Source: Neomoorella thermoacetica
GTDB lineage: Bacteria; Bacillota; DSM-521; Neomoorellales; Neomoorellaceae
Direction of reading: 5' to 3'
DNA: 64,000 bases
Assembly: GCF_001875325.1 (NCBI RefSeq)
Contig: NZ_MDDC01000012.1
Location: forward strand, 1 to 64,000
The notes beneath the pieces were generated by a model, which was given only the letters and a program-made list of their open reading frames with translations, was not told where the DNA came from and did no database searches. Positions 1-8,032 of the stretch are shown piece after piece; within the stretch, counting starts at the first letter, position 1, and every line of letters begins with the position of its first letter. A program made the position numbers and the translations under genes.

Positions 1-507
1 GTGAGTATCTTTGATACCGAAGCCCGGCCTATTAAAAAGGGTAAGGCCAATGCCCCGGTAGAGTTCGGCTATAAGGTGTTGCTCCAGGAAGTGGAACACA
101 AGATAATTACCGGCTATAAGGTGTTGCAGGGGAACCCCGCGGATGACACCTTACTCCTTGGCGCAGTAGAGGATCATATTAAAACTTTCAACCATCCACC
201 CCGTGCCCTCGCTGCCGATAGAGGTTTCGGCGGTTCAGGGAACGAAAGTGGTTGCCATCAACTTGGGGTAAAGCAGGTCAGCTTACCCCGGAAAGGTAAA
301 ATTAGTAAAGCTCGCAAAGCCTATCAATCGCAAAGCTGGTTCAAACGTCTCCAACGCTGGCGCGCTGGAGGGGAGGCTACTATTAGTCTTCTAAAACGCA
401 AATATGGATTACGCCGCAGTCTTTCCAGGGGATATGAGGGTACCACCACCTGGGTCGGTTATGGAATCTTTGCCTATAATCTACACCGGTTGGCAACAAT
501 GGTTTAA
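1..507 (+). mobile_element. DDE transposase, C-terminal part (cut by window edge)
   Basis: This is the C-terminal 168 residues of a DDE-type transposase; the gene continues upstream of the window, so the first GTG is probably not the real start. What is seen: a catalytic Asp context (AADRGFG, about residue 72), and near the C-terminus a helix with GGEATISLLKRKYGL followed by SRGYEG. This is the usual Glu region of IS4/IS5/ISNCY-like transposases. The exact IS family is uncertain. The terminal inverted repeat probably lies between 560 and 605, where the sequence turns from AT-rich to a GTGGAC...CAGGGG end, but the partner end is outside the window. It is unrelated in function to the genes that follow. 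Confidence 0.75.
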
Positions 508-683
508 CATGATGGGTCAAACAGTTAGAATTCTACTCGAACTATAGTTCGGAAATAACATTTTCCCCTATGTGATGCAAAAAGTGGACTTTTTCAGGGG
601 GAACTAACTATCAACGCACAGACGAAGGCTCGTTTGCCGGAAGAAAGCCTATTTTTTAGAAAGGAAGCACGTGGGCATAGCTG

Positions 684-1232
684 ATGCTGTTTTTAGGTCA
701 CGCGGGTTTGACCCTGGCGGCAGCCAGGGTGATGGTTCCAGGCGGCAGGCAAAGGCCGGGCAGCAGGCCGGGGCCGCCGGAACTGATAGATTACCGCCTG
801 GTGCTTATCGGTTCTATGCTGCCGGACATTATCGACAAGCCCCTGGGCGGGGTAATTTTCAAGGAAACCCTGGGTAACGGCCGTATTTACGCCCATACCC
901 TGGTTTTTTTATTATTTGCCTGGGCCGCCGGCCTGCTGTGGTGGCGGCGTTACCGGCGGCCGGGTGGCCTGGTCTTGGCCGGGGGTAGCCTCATGCACCA
1001 CCTGCTGGACGGGATGTGGCGCTATCCGGCTACTTTCCTCTGGCCCCTGTACGGCTGGGGTTTTCCCCGGGGCCACCCGGAAGAGTGGTTCTGGCAGTGG
1101 CTGGCGGGGCTCCTGCATGACCCTTTGGTGTATGTGCCGGAAGCAGCCGGCGGTATTGTTCTCCTGTTCTTTTTTGGACAGCTTGTTTACGGGGGAGGGG
1201 TGATGGAGTTTTTGACGCGGGGAAGGTTCTAG
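684..1232 (+). CDS. Membrane metal-dependent hydrolase-like protein (DUF457/YdjM type)
   Basis: A 182-residue membrane protein. Features seen: an N-terminal LFLGHAGLTL with a His in the first membrane segment, a GSMLPDIIDKPLG motif (about residue 49) and conserved YAHTLVF and MHHLLDG His motifs. Family knowledge places such proteins with the DUF457 LexA-binding/YdjM-like putative metal-dependent hydrolases; the repeated His and Asp residues would bind metal at the membrane face. Substrate is unknown. An AAGGAAG site lies about 17 bases before the ATG at 684, further than ideal; the GTG at 671 opens a different frame that does not give this protein. It follows an IS end and precedes a separate SLH gene. 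Confidence 0.7.
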   Translation: MLFLGHAGLTLAAARVMVPGGRQRPGSRPGPPELIDYRLVLIGSMLPDIIDKPLGGVIFKETLGNGRIYAHTLVFLLFAWAAGLLWWRRYRRPGGLVLAGGSLMHHLLDGMWRYPATFLWPLYGWGFPRGHPEEWFWQWLAGLLHDPLVYVPEAAGGIVLLFFFGQLVYGGGVMEFLTRGRF

Positions 1233-1308
1233 CGGGCAGGCTGTAATTCCGGCGGCCGGGCCCTACGGGGGCCGGGTCCCGGGGACCGGAGCTGGCTAAA
1301 AATTATAC

Positions 1309-2502
1309 GTGCTGGGAGGCGGTTTCAGATGCGAGCACGTTGGAAAGCGAATTTCAAGATTTCCGCCGTCCGGTACGGGAGAAGAGATCCAGCGCGACGC
1401 TGCCGCCGGGGTTGTTACCTGGCGGGTGAACCCGGAGGCGGCCGCCGGGATAAAGGATAGCAAGCTGGTCCTATCCCTGGCCGGGGAGACTGCTCCCACC
1501 CGGACCTTCTCCCTGCCGCCGGCTCTCCTCCAGGACCTGGGGCAAAAAAAGGCGGACCTGGAGCTGGACTACGGCCCGGTGATCCTGACCCTGCCGGCAG
1601 CCTCCCTGGCGGCTTTGAGCAGCTCCGGGGGAGCAGACCTGACGTTTAGGCAGGAGAGCCTGGACCCGGTGCGGGTAAGAGAAGTTAACGGGCCGGGGTA
1701 TAATGCGGCCGGCATGGTTTATACCCTCACCGCCGGGGATAAGGCGGGGCTCCCGGCAGGTATCCCCGCCAGGATAAAATATGAGGACCGGCAGGGATTG
1801 GACCTGGCCCTCCTGAGCGTCTACCAGGTTAAAAGCGATGGCTCTCTGGTTTACCTCGGCGGTCATGACGTAGGCGGGAGTCCCTACCTGGAATTTTCTC
1901 TCCCCGGGGACGGCAGTTACATTGTTCTTGAGTACCGGGCTGATTTTACCGACCTGGCGGACCACTGGGCGGCCAGGGATGTCCAGGTCATGGCGGCCAG
2001 GCATATCGCCGCCGGCGTGGGCGAGGGGCGTTTTGAGCCCGACCGCGCGATTACCCGGGCCGACTTTACGAGCCTCCTGCAGCGGGTCCTGGGCCTGCCG
2101 GTAAAAGGAAAGGTAACCGGCTTTAGCGATGTGCCGGCCGATGCCTGGTACGCTCCCTCTGTGGCCGCCGCCGTCCGGGCGGGGCTGGTGCACGGGTATG
2201 AGGATAGTACCTTTAAACCCGATAATCCGGTGACCAGAGCCGAGATGGCGGCCATGCTGGGCAACGCCCTGGCCTTGCAGGGCCTAGCCGTGAAGGTGGA
2301 GCCTGGTCAGGTAGAAGCCGTCCTGCAACCCTATCGGGACCAGGCGGCCGTACCTTCCTGGGCCCGGCCGGCCATGGCCGCGGCTGTGACGGCCGGTATT
2401 ATCGGCGGCCGCGAAGGCGGCCTGGCGCCCCTTGAGCGCGCCACCAGGGCCGAGGCCATAGTGATGCTTGAGCGGCTGATGGATAAACCCGGCTGGAGAT
2501 AG
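1309..2502 (+). CDS. SLH-domain surface protein, apparently 5'-truncated
   Basis: 397 residues with three C-terminal S-layer homology modules: about 202-250 (FTDLADHW...ITRADF), 265-315 (GFSDVPADAWY...PVTRAEM) and 340-395 (PSWARPAM...ATRAEA). SLH modules bind pyruvylated secondary cell-wall polymer, the product of the CsaB pathway encoded at 24982. The N-terminal half is a beta-rich extracellular domain. The protein has no signal peptide: the open frame begins at a GTG directly after a TAA at 1297-1299, and the first 25 residues look like non-coding sequence. I infer that the 5' end with the secretion signal was lost, so the product is probably not exported. A clear terminator follows. Confidence 0.75.
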   Translation: MLGGGFRCEHVGKRISRFPPSGTGEEIQRDAAAGVVTWRVNPEAAAGIKDSKLVLSLAGETAPTRTFSLPPALLQDLGQKKADLELDYGPVILTLPAASLAALSSSGGADLTFRQESLDPVRVREVNGPGYNAAGMVYTLTAGDKAGLPAGIPARIKYEDRQGLDLALLSVYQVKSDGSLVYLGGHDVGGSPYLEFSLPGDGSYIVLEYRADFTDLADHWAARDVQVMAARHIAAGVGEGRFEPDRAITRADFTSLLQRVLGLPVKGKVTGFSDVPADAWYAPSVAAAVRAGLVHGYEDSTFKPDNPVTRAEMAAMLGNALALQGLAVKVEPGQVEAVLQPYRDQAAVPSWARPAMAAAVTAGIIGGREGGLAPLERATRAEAIVMLERLMDKPGWR

Positions 2503-2521
2503 GCCCGTGGGTTGACCCCTG

Positions 2522-2552
2522 CCCCTGCCGTGAAAGCGGCAGGGGCGTTTTT
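2522..2552 (+). terminator. Intrinsic terminator after the SLH gene
   Basis: Perfect 9-bp stem (CCCCTGCCG at 2522-2530 with CGGCAGGGG at 2537-2545), 6-base loop, then CGTTTTT. It lies 20 bases after the SLH stop codon and before the convergent cblS end. Confidence 0.9.
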
Positions 2553-2598
2553 GCGCCCTGGAGAAAGCAAGTACCCTGGCGCCCCGTCGCTGTCCGGA

Positions 2599-3375
2599 TT
2601 ACCGGGACGCGGCGGGGCCCAGGGTACCCAGGAGGCAGAAGGGTTTTCCCGACCGGCGCCCCGCGGCCTCCAGGGCGGCCCGGTCGCCGGCGGCGAGGAT
2701 GCAGGTGACCGGGCCGGCCGACTTGAGCAGGTCCGGCTCCGGTAGGCCCGGCTTCCAGTTTATCTGCAGCCCGTATAAAGCAGCCAGGTCCCGGGCCTCG
2801 GCCAGGATGCCCCGGGAGCCGGCAGGGACGATCTCCCGGATGCCCGGCTGGTCGAGGAGCAGGCGCACGGTTCTCAGGTCTACGATTTCCGGGTCGTCGA
2901 GGAAGACCTCGGTTCCGACCTTGGGCCGTCCGAAGAGGGCCAGGGTATCGCCGGCAGCCAGGCGCCCCATTAACAGCTCCGCGGTTGCCGCCAGGCCGAT
3001 GACGGTGATCCCTATCCCGGACTGGATGGTAGGGATATTTTTTTCGCTGCTGCCGGTGAGGGCTTTCTCCGGGTCGATGCCCAGCATGCGGATCTCGTCT
3101 GCCACGCCCTCCCGGATGGCCGCGCCTGCAGGTTCCGGCTCCACGCAGAGGGTGTTGACGACGCATACCGGCCAGGCCCCGGCAGCCAGGACTTCCATCA
3201 GGGCCACCCTGGCGGTAAAGCGGCCCAGGACGTACCCGGGCACCCGCACCACGTCCGCTTCTTTGGGGCCGATAGCCCCGGCGGAGTCACAGGCGATCAC
3301 CAGGGACCTTTGCTCATCCAGGTCCAGGATGGCCAGATCCCGGTAGCGGCGAGGGTAAAGGGTGGCCGGGGTCAT
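2599..3375 (-). CDS. cblS: Probable alpha-ribazole kinase (PurM/ThiL-like fold)
   Basis: 258 residues resembling AIR synthase/ThiL-like kinases: an N-terminal LVIACDSAGAIGPKE substrate/metal motif, a GRFTARVALMEVLAAGAWP helix, and TGSSEKNIPT followed by GIGITVIG. Family knowledge: CblS phosphorylates alpha-ribazole, so that the lower ligand of cobalamin can be salvaged. The ATG at 3375 overlaps the stop of the upstream membrane gene by four bases (ATGA), so the two are translationally coupled. That neighbour looks like an ECF S component, and both lie behind a cobalamin riboswitch, which together match the CblT-CblS pair described in Geobacillus and Listeria. Without the context this would only be called an AIR-synthase-related protein. 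Function is inferred. Confidence 0.72.
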   Translation of the reverse strand: MTPATLYPRRYRDLAILDLDEQRSLVIACDSAGAIGPKEADVVRVPGYVLGRFTARVALMEVLAAGAWPVCVVNTLCVEPEPAGAAIREGVADEIRMLGIDPEKALTGSSEKNIPTIQSGIGITVIGLAATAELLMGRLAAGDTLALFGRPKVGTEVFLDDPEIVDLRTVRLLLDQPGIREIVPAGSRGILAEARDLAALYGLQINWKPGLPEPDLLKSAGPVTCILAAGDRAALEAAGRRSGKPFCLLGTLGPAASR

Positions 3376-3926
3376 TCACCTTCCCCTTTCCCCCGGCCGG
3401 CGGCATAGCTGGCGGGAAATACCCGGCGCAGGCTGGAAAAGACTATTGTTGCCAGGACGATGTTCAGGGCGGAAGCGATCAATAAAGGCACCACCATGGC
3501 CAGGAAGAATGCTTTGCCGAACCCCGGCAGGGGGATGAACAGCGCCGGGAGCAAGAGACCGTTGAGGGCTATTCCCGCTGCTATCCCCAGCCAGGAGGAA
3601 AAGCGGTAAGTGAGGGCAAAGAGGGCGACGACGGCGGCCATGCCGGCGGCGATAACCAGGTGGAGGGGCGGGGTGAGGGGGAACCCGGCGGTAAAGGCGG
3701 TGAGCAGGTGCCCCAGGGATGCTATCAGGGCCCCGTCGGCGGGGCCAAGGATCAAGGCGCCGAGAAAGCCAGGAAAAGAATCGAAGGCCGGGGTACCGGT
3801 GATGCTGGGTATTTTTAGATTGGCGCCCACAGTTGACAGGGCGATGAGCATGGCCAGGGTGGCGAGGCGCCTGGCCGTCCAGCGGCTTGCCTTGCCGGTC
3901 GAGGTGGATACTGCCGGTTTTGCCAT
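3372..3926 (-). CDS. cblT: Probable alpha-ribazole transporter (ECF S component-like)
   Basis: About 184 residues with five to six membrane segments. Features include a basic start (SRWTARRLATLAMLIALSTVGANLKIPS), then FPGFLGALILGPADGALIASLGHLLTAF, typical of ECF-transporter S components of the energy-coupling class. A longer frame opens at 3992, but the ATG at 3926 has a good AGGAAGGTG site seven bases before it, and the upstream part of the longer frame would be translated from the riboswitch terminator. The gene is coupled to cblS and controlled by the upstream B12 riboswitch. Family knowledge names CblT as the alpha-ribazole importer. Another vitamin S component under B12 control is possible but less likely next to cblS. 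Confidence 0.72.
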   Translation of the reverse strand: MAKPAVSTSTGKASRWTARRLATLAMLIALSTVGANLKIPSITGTPAFDSFPGFLGALILGPADGALIASLGHLLTAFTAGFPLTPPLHLVIAAGMAAVVALFALTYRFSSWLGIAAGIALNGLLLPALFIPLPGFGKAFFLAMVVPLLIASALNIVLATIVFSSLRRVFPASYAAGRGKGEGE

Positions 3927-3994
3927 GTTTGCTTCACCTTCCTGATATGAAGATTTTGCCAGTGTCAATCCGGGGGGCCGGGCCACCCCCAACT

Positions 3995-4024
3995 AAAAAG
4001 CCCCCAGCCGTCTGCCGGCTGGGG
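3995..4024 (-). terminator. Riboswitch expression-platform terminator
   Basis: On the minus strand a 9-bp stem (CCCCAGCCG with CGGCTGGGG, 4002-4010 and 4016-4024) is followed by a run of T residues (AAAAAG on the plus strand, 3995-4000). It sits between the cobalamin aptamer and the cblT start, as expected of a transcription-attenuating platform that stops cblTS when B12 is abundant. Confidence 0.85.
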
Positions 4025-4075
4025 ACTTTACCATCATCCCCGGTTGTTTCTCCCCTTTCCTGGCGAAGGTGAGAG

Positions 4076-4262
4076 AAGACATGGACAGGCAGGTCTCCTG
4101 GCTCGCGCTTCCTTGTTTTACGATGCCTTCCCGGGAACTATCCCAGTGGCGCTATATCGCAAACTCCACGCTCACAGTGGCGGGACCGCGCCGGATCACC
4201 GCCTGAAAAGGTGGTTACCGGACTTCCCTATTCTCCCCCTCCCGGGGGCACCTGTCCATTTT
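4076..4262 (-). promoter_or_regulatory. Cobalamin (AdoCbl) riboswitch
   Basis: Read on the minus strand, the conserved B12-box parts occur in order: AATAGGGAAGTCCGGT, GATCCGGCGCGGTCCCG, GCCACTGTGAGC, a second GCCACTGGG, and the hallmark GAGCCAGGAGACCTGCC near the 3' end (about 4086-4102). Spacing fits a full-length cobalamin aptamer. It is followed by an intrinsic terminator and then cblT-cblS, so it should repress these salvage genes when coenzyme B12 is bound. Confidence 0.93.
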
Positions 4263-4465
4263 CTTATATAGGTTTGTCAATTATAAATATAACCCACCGC
4301 CGGGCTTTTGGCAAGCCCTGTATCCGGAACCAGCCCGGGAAAGCCTACCCCGGGGCACGGGGCAGGTGGCCGCATCCCCGGCTCTGGGTGTACTGGAACT
4401 CCAATTAATGGTAGCTTACCTGATACAGATACCCTTATCAAAGATACGGGACTAACCCTGGAAGA

Positions 4466-4512
4466 AATAAACAAGCCCCGCCGCTTTCCGGATTACCGGT
4501 CCGCGGGGGGCT
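4466..4512 (-). terminator. Terminator after amt
   Basis: Minus-strand hairpin with GC-rich arms (AGCCCC...GGGGCT, outer arms at 4507-4512 and 4474-4479) followed by TTGTTTATTT, 12 bases past the amt stop codon. The 200 bases between it and the riboswitch (4263-4465) hold the presumed cblT promoter; I see no gene there. Confidence 0.75.
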
Positions 4513-4523
4513 ATGTTGTCCGT

Positions 4524-6011
4524 TTATTCCTGGCGGAAGATACCGGCTCCGGCCGGGTTACCCTGGCTCGCCGTCCAATTCACCGCCAGCTCTCCCGCGG
4601 CGGTAACCTTTTTACCCCCTGCTACCTCCAGGGCTGCCAGGCCGGTGTCGGGATAGGCGCTTTCGCCGTGCTGGGAGAGATCCAGCCCGGCTTCCTCTTC
4701 CTCAGCTGTGACCCGCAAAGGTGTCAGCAGGGAGACGACCTTGAGAATGCCGTAGGTCACTGCGGCGGTAAAGATCCAGGCCGCCGCTACGCCTACCACC
4801 TGTACCCCCAGCAAATGGGCGTTGCCGTAAAGCAGGCCGTCGGCCCCGGCGGGGTTTACGGCTTTGGTGGCAAAGATACCGGTGGCAATGGCCCCCCAGG
4901 TGCCGCCCACACCGTGGCAGCCAAAGGCGTCCAGGGAATCGTCGTAGCCCAGTTTAACCTTGGCCACGGCCACGGAGAGGCAGCAGACGGCGCCGCCGAT
5001 ACCGCCGATTACCAGGGCCGCCTGAGGAGTTACGAAACCGGCCGCCGGGGTAATGGCGACCAGACCTGCCACCGCACCGCTGGCCGCTCCCAGGGCGGTG
5101 GGTTTGCCGTGGAGCAGCCACTCCACCGCCAGCCAGCCCAGGATGGCGGCCCCGGCAGCCGTATTGGTAGTGACGAAGGCGTTGCCGGCCAGGCCGTTGG
5201 CCCCCAGGGCGCTGCCGGCATTAAAACCGAACCAGCCGAACCATAACAGCGCGGCGCCCAAAACGGTCATGGGGAGGTTGTGGGGCGGCAGGGGGATCCG
5301 GCCGTAATCCCGCCGGCGTCCCAGGACCAGGGCGCAGACCAGCCCGGCCACGCCAGCGCTGATATGCACCACCGTGCCGCCGGCAAAGTCCAGGGCGCCG
5401 AGTTCCCGCAGCCAGCCGCCCGCGCCCCATACCCAGTGGGCCAGGGGGTCATAGACCAGGGTAGCCCATATTAGGGTAAAGAGCAGGAAAGCAGGGAAGC
5501 GCATGCGCTCGGCAAAGGCACCTATTATCAGGGCCGGGGTGATTATTGCGAACATGAGCTGGAACATGGCAAATACCTGGTGGGGGATGGTGGCGGCGTA
5601 AACGGGATTGGGTTCCAAACCGACGCCCCGGAACCCCGCCCAGTCCAGGCCCCCCAGCAGGTGGAAATGGTCGGGTCCGAAGGCCAGGGAATAGCCCCAC
5701 AGGACCCACTGGACGGAAACAAGGGCCAGGACGGCCAGGCACTGCATGATGATACCCAGGACGTTCTTCTGGCGGACCATACCACCGTAAAAGAAGGCCA
5801 CGCCTGGGGTCATCAACATGACCAGGGCGCTGGCTACTAAGAGAAAAGCGGTATCGCCGGTATCAACCGCGTCCCCGGCTGCCGCCAGCGCCGGCCGGGC
5901 CAGGACGGTCCCGGCAGCCAGGAAAAATACTAATAAAAACGTTGTTCTTCCTGCCGGCCGGAGCAGGATGTTTGACCTGCCCCTTTCGATGATGACATTT
6001 CTTTGCTTCAT
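4524..6011 (-). CDS. amt: Ammonium transporter (Amt/MEP/Rh family)
   Basis: 495 residues. An N-terminal signal-like segment is followed by the usual eleven Amt membrane helices. Conserved blocks seen: TAFLLVASALVMLMTPGVAF at the start, GGMVRQKN, GAFAERMRF, and the two pore histidines in DPLAHWVWG and DAFGCHGVGGTWG. It carries NH4+/NH3 across the cytoplasmic membrane. The gene stands alone behind a leader that looks like an ANTAR antitermination element (6035-6106), and the P-II gene at 11758 encodes the usual Amt partner. The 60 residues after the last helix could be where P-II binds. Function is secure; regulation is inferred. Confidence 0.96.
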   Translation of the reverse strand: MKQRNVIIERGRSNILLRPAGRTTFLLVFFLAAGTVLARPALAAAGDAVDTGDTAFLLVASALVMLMTPGVAFFYGGMVRQKNVLGIIMQCLAVLALVSVQWVLWGYSLAFGPDHFHLLGGLDWAGFRGVGLEPNPVYAATIPHQVFAMFQLMFAIITPALIIGAFAERMRFPAFLLFTLIWATLVYDPLAHWVWGAGGWLRELGALDFAGGTVVHISAGVAGLVCALVLGRRRDYGRIPLPPHNLPMTVLGAALLWFGWFGFNAGSALGANGLAGNAFVTTNTAAGAAILGWLAVEWLLHGKPTALGAASGAVAGLVAITPAAGFVTPQAALVIGGIGGAVCCLSVAVAKVKLGYDDSLDAFGCHGVGGTWGAIATGIFATKAVNPAGADGLLYGNAHLLGVQVVGVAAAWIFTAAVTYGILKVVSLLTPLRVTAEEEEAGLDLSQHGESAYPDTGLAALEVAGGKKVTAAGELAVNWTASQGNPAGAGIFRQE

Positions 6012-6034
6012 ACCATTGCCCTCCTTCAGTCTGT

Positions 6035-6106
6035 AATAAAAAAGGCACAGGAGACGGGTTATCTCCTGTGCCTTCTTTGGCGACCCCCTGGTTACACCGT
6101 TGTAAC
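6035..6106 (-). promoter_or_regulatory. ANTAR-type dual-hexaloop leader with terminator, amt
   Basis: On the minus strand, in order: hairpin P1, stem GTTAC/GTAAC with loop AACGGT (6091-6106); a 9-base linker; hairpin P2, stem GCC/GGC with loop AAAGAA (6070-6081); and a 13-bp terminator stem AAGGCACAGGAGA with TCTCCTGTGCCTT (6042-6054 and 6062-6074) followed by TTTTTTATT. P2 shares bases with the 5' arm of the terminator, so the two are exclusive. Both loops are six bases with A at position 1 and G at position 4, the known recognition rule for ANTAR antiterminators such as EutV. The terminator ends about 25 bases before amt. The P2 stem is short (3 bp). Confidence 0.65.
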
Positions 6107-6408
6107 TTAGGGATCTTAGGGATCAAATAAATTGTTAACAACATTCTACCTCAGGATCCTTGCTGCGTCAAGCTAAAAATTTTTGACTGTCACCGGACTG
6201 TGATATTGTCACCCTGTAAGCGGACTGAGAAAATGTCCAAGCAGCCACATAATCCTTTAGGGCCGGGGGACGCTACAGGCACTGCACCTGTTGTTATATC
6301 GATCTGCCTCTCCTGTTGCCGCATTGCCGGCATATCTAATTTCCAAATATAGCAGAGACCGGGGGTTAAACCTTAAAAATTCTTAAGAATTGTCCCGGGC
6401 ATAAAAGA
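6107..6408. other. Intergenic stretch upstream of amt
   Basis: No gene is supported here. It must hold the amt promoter (minus strand). It contains a solo copy of a repeated IS-end-like sequence (6188-6236) and a perfect 14-bp palindrome AATTCTTAAGAATT at 6378-6391. The rest shows nothing I can name. Confidence 0.6.
6188..6236 (+). repeat. Solo end of a small IS21-like repeat element
   Basis: Begins TGTCACCGGACTGTGA. Positions 6192-6225 are identical over 34 bases to 11545-11578. The second copy is part of a 97-bp element with inverted ends; here only this end is seen, followed by GAGAAAATGTCC, which is the inverse of a segment inside the other copy. Likely a fragment of the same transposable element. 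Confidence 0.65.
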
Positions 6409-6442
6409 CAGGCTGTTGACCTGCTACCTGGCCAACAGCCTG
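6409..6442 (-). terminator. Terminator of the BMP-type ABC operon
   Basis: Minus-strand hairpin with 10-bp arms (CAGGCTGTTG at 6442-6433, CAACAGCCTG at 6418-6409) followed by TCTTTTATG, about 50 bases past the ATPase stop codon. Confidence 0.8.
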
Positions 6443-6493
6443 AAACCAGCTCGGGCTCTAAAATCTGGTTTAAGGTTCGCCGAAAGCAGAAGC

Positions 6494-8020
6494 TTAAGAA
6501 GCTGCCTGCCGGATGCCGGCCATCAACAGCCCTAAAGAACGTTCGTCGGCTTCCCTCGCGTCCATGACCCTCATGAGCTGCCCTTCATATATTACGGCAA
6601 TACGGTCGGATAAGGTCATAATTTCTTCCAGGTCCTCCGAGATGAGGAGCACTTCCATGCCGTTGTCCCTGGCTTCCATGAGCTTCAGGCGGACGTATTC
6701 AGTTGCTCCTATATCCAGCCCTCGTGCGGGATAGGCCGCCACCAGTACGGAGGGCTTACGCGTAATTTCCCGCGCCAGGATTACCCGCTGGATATTACCC
6801 CCGGAAAGGCGGCCCGTAGGGGTATCCAGGCCGGGGGTTTTGACGCCGAAACTCTCCACCAGTGCAGCGGCCTGCGATCTTATACCTTGGTTATTCAGGA
6901 AAATCCCTTTGGCATAAGGCGGCCGGCAGTGGTCTTTGAGGATCAGGTTTTCCCACACGGCAAAGGAAGGGATGGTACCTACATGCAGTCTATCTTCGGG
7001 GATATATCCCAGCCCCTGCTTGATAATCTTCTCCGGAGGCCAATTGGTGATATCCTTCCCGTCTAAAAGGGTCCGGCCTTTAGTTGCTTTTCTCAGGCCG
7101 CTTATAACTTCCGCCAGTTCCTTTTGCCCGTTGCCGGAAACCCCCGCTATGCCCAGGATTTCTCCCTGCCTGACTTCTAAAAATATTCCCCGCAGGGCCG
7201 GCGTGCCTTTATCGCCGTTGGCCCAGACATCTTGCAGCTCCAGGACGTTTTTTCCCGGGGGACGCTGCCTCCTGGCTGCCGGGGGATTCATATCCCGGCC
7301 TACCATGAGCCGGGCCAGCTCCTGGGGCGAGGTTTCACGAGTCTTCCGCACGGCCACTACCCTACCGTCCCGCAGCACCGTTACTCTATCGCTGACGGCC
7401 ATGACTTCATTCAACTTATGGCTGATAAATACTACAGGCCGCCCCTGCCCGGCCATGTTTTTCAGCAGCTCGATCAATTCGCCGGCTTCTTGCGGGGTAA
7501 GCACAGCAGTGGGTTCGTCCAGTATGAGCAGGCTGGCCCCGCGGTAAAGCACCTTGACGATCTCCACCCGCTGCTGTTCGCCTACACTCAGCTGCCAGAC
7601 GTAAGCGTCAGGGTTGACGGCCAGGCCGTAGGTGTTAGAAATTTCCTTGATCTTCCGGCCGACCGCCTTGAGATCCAGGAAAGCCCCTTTAGGAGACGGC
7701 AGGCCCAGGGCCACGTTTTCGGCCACCGTAAGGGTGGGCACCAGCATGAAATGCTGGTGCACCATCCCGATGCCGAGCTCCAGGGCCGCCCGGGGAGAAG
7801 TAATCTTTACCGGCCGGCCGTTGACCAGGATCTCCCCCTCATCCGGCTGGTAGAGGCCGTAAAGGATGCTCATCAAGGTGCTCTTGCCGGCACCGTTCTC
7901 CCCTAAAAGGGCCAGTACCTCCCCGGCCCGTATTTCCAGGTCAACATGATCGTTGGCCAGTACCCCGGGAAACCTTTTGGTAATCCCGCGCATTGCAAGA
8001 TGCCTGATTTCTCCTGCCAT
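6494..8020 (-). CDS. ABC transporter ATPase, nucleoside/BMP type, two ABC domains
   Basis: 508 residues with two fused ABC domains. The first has Walker A GENGAGKS (about 40-47), signature LSVGEQQR and Walker [12 protein letters not shown]. The second has a degenerate loop [10 protein letters not shown], signature LSGGNIQR and [10 protein letters not shown] in place of a canonical Walker B. This asymmetry is usual in the YufO/RbsA-like ATPases that work with BMP-family binding proteins. It energises uptake by the two permeases encoded upstream in the same operon. It starts 12 bases after the binding-protein gene with AAGGGGAAA as ribosome site. Substrate by family is purine nucleosides; ribose-type sugars cannot be excluded. 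Confidence 0.92.
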   Translation of the reverse strand: MAGEIRHLAMRGITKRFPGVLANDHVDLEIRAGEVLALLGENGAGKSTLMSILYGLYQPDEGEILVNGRPVKITSPRAALELGIGMVHQHFMLVPTLTVAENVALGLPSPKGAFLDLKAVGRKIKEISNTYGLAVNPDAYVWQLSVGEQQRVEIVKVLYRGASLLILDEPTAVLTPQEAGELIELLKNMAGQGRPVVFISHKLNEVMAVSDRVTVLRDGRVVAVRKTRETSPQELARLMVGRDMNPPAARRQRPPGKNVLELQDVWANGDKGTPALRGIFLEVRQGEILGIAGVSGNGQKELAEVISGLRKATKGRTLLDGKDITNWPPEKIIKQGLGYIPEDRLHVGTIPSFAVWENLILKDHCRPPYAKGIFLNNQGIRSQAAALVESFGVKTPGLDTPTGRLSGGNIQRVILAREITRKPSVLVAAYPARGLDIGATEYVRLKLMEARDNGMEVLLISEDLEEIMTLSDRIAVIYEGQLMRVMDAREADERSLGLLMAGIRQAAS

Positions 8021-8032
8021 CCAGTTTCCCCT

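Noticed and set aside
4308-5246. 312-residue open frame opposite amt
   Set aside because: Antisense shadow of the Amt gene; low-complexity Gly/Gln-rich product.
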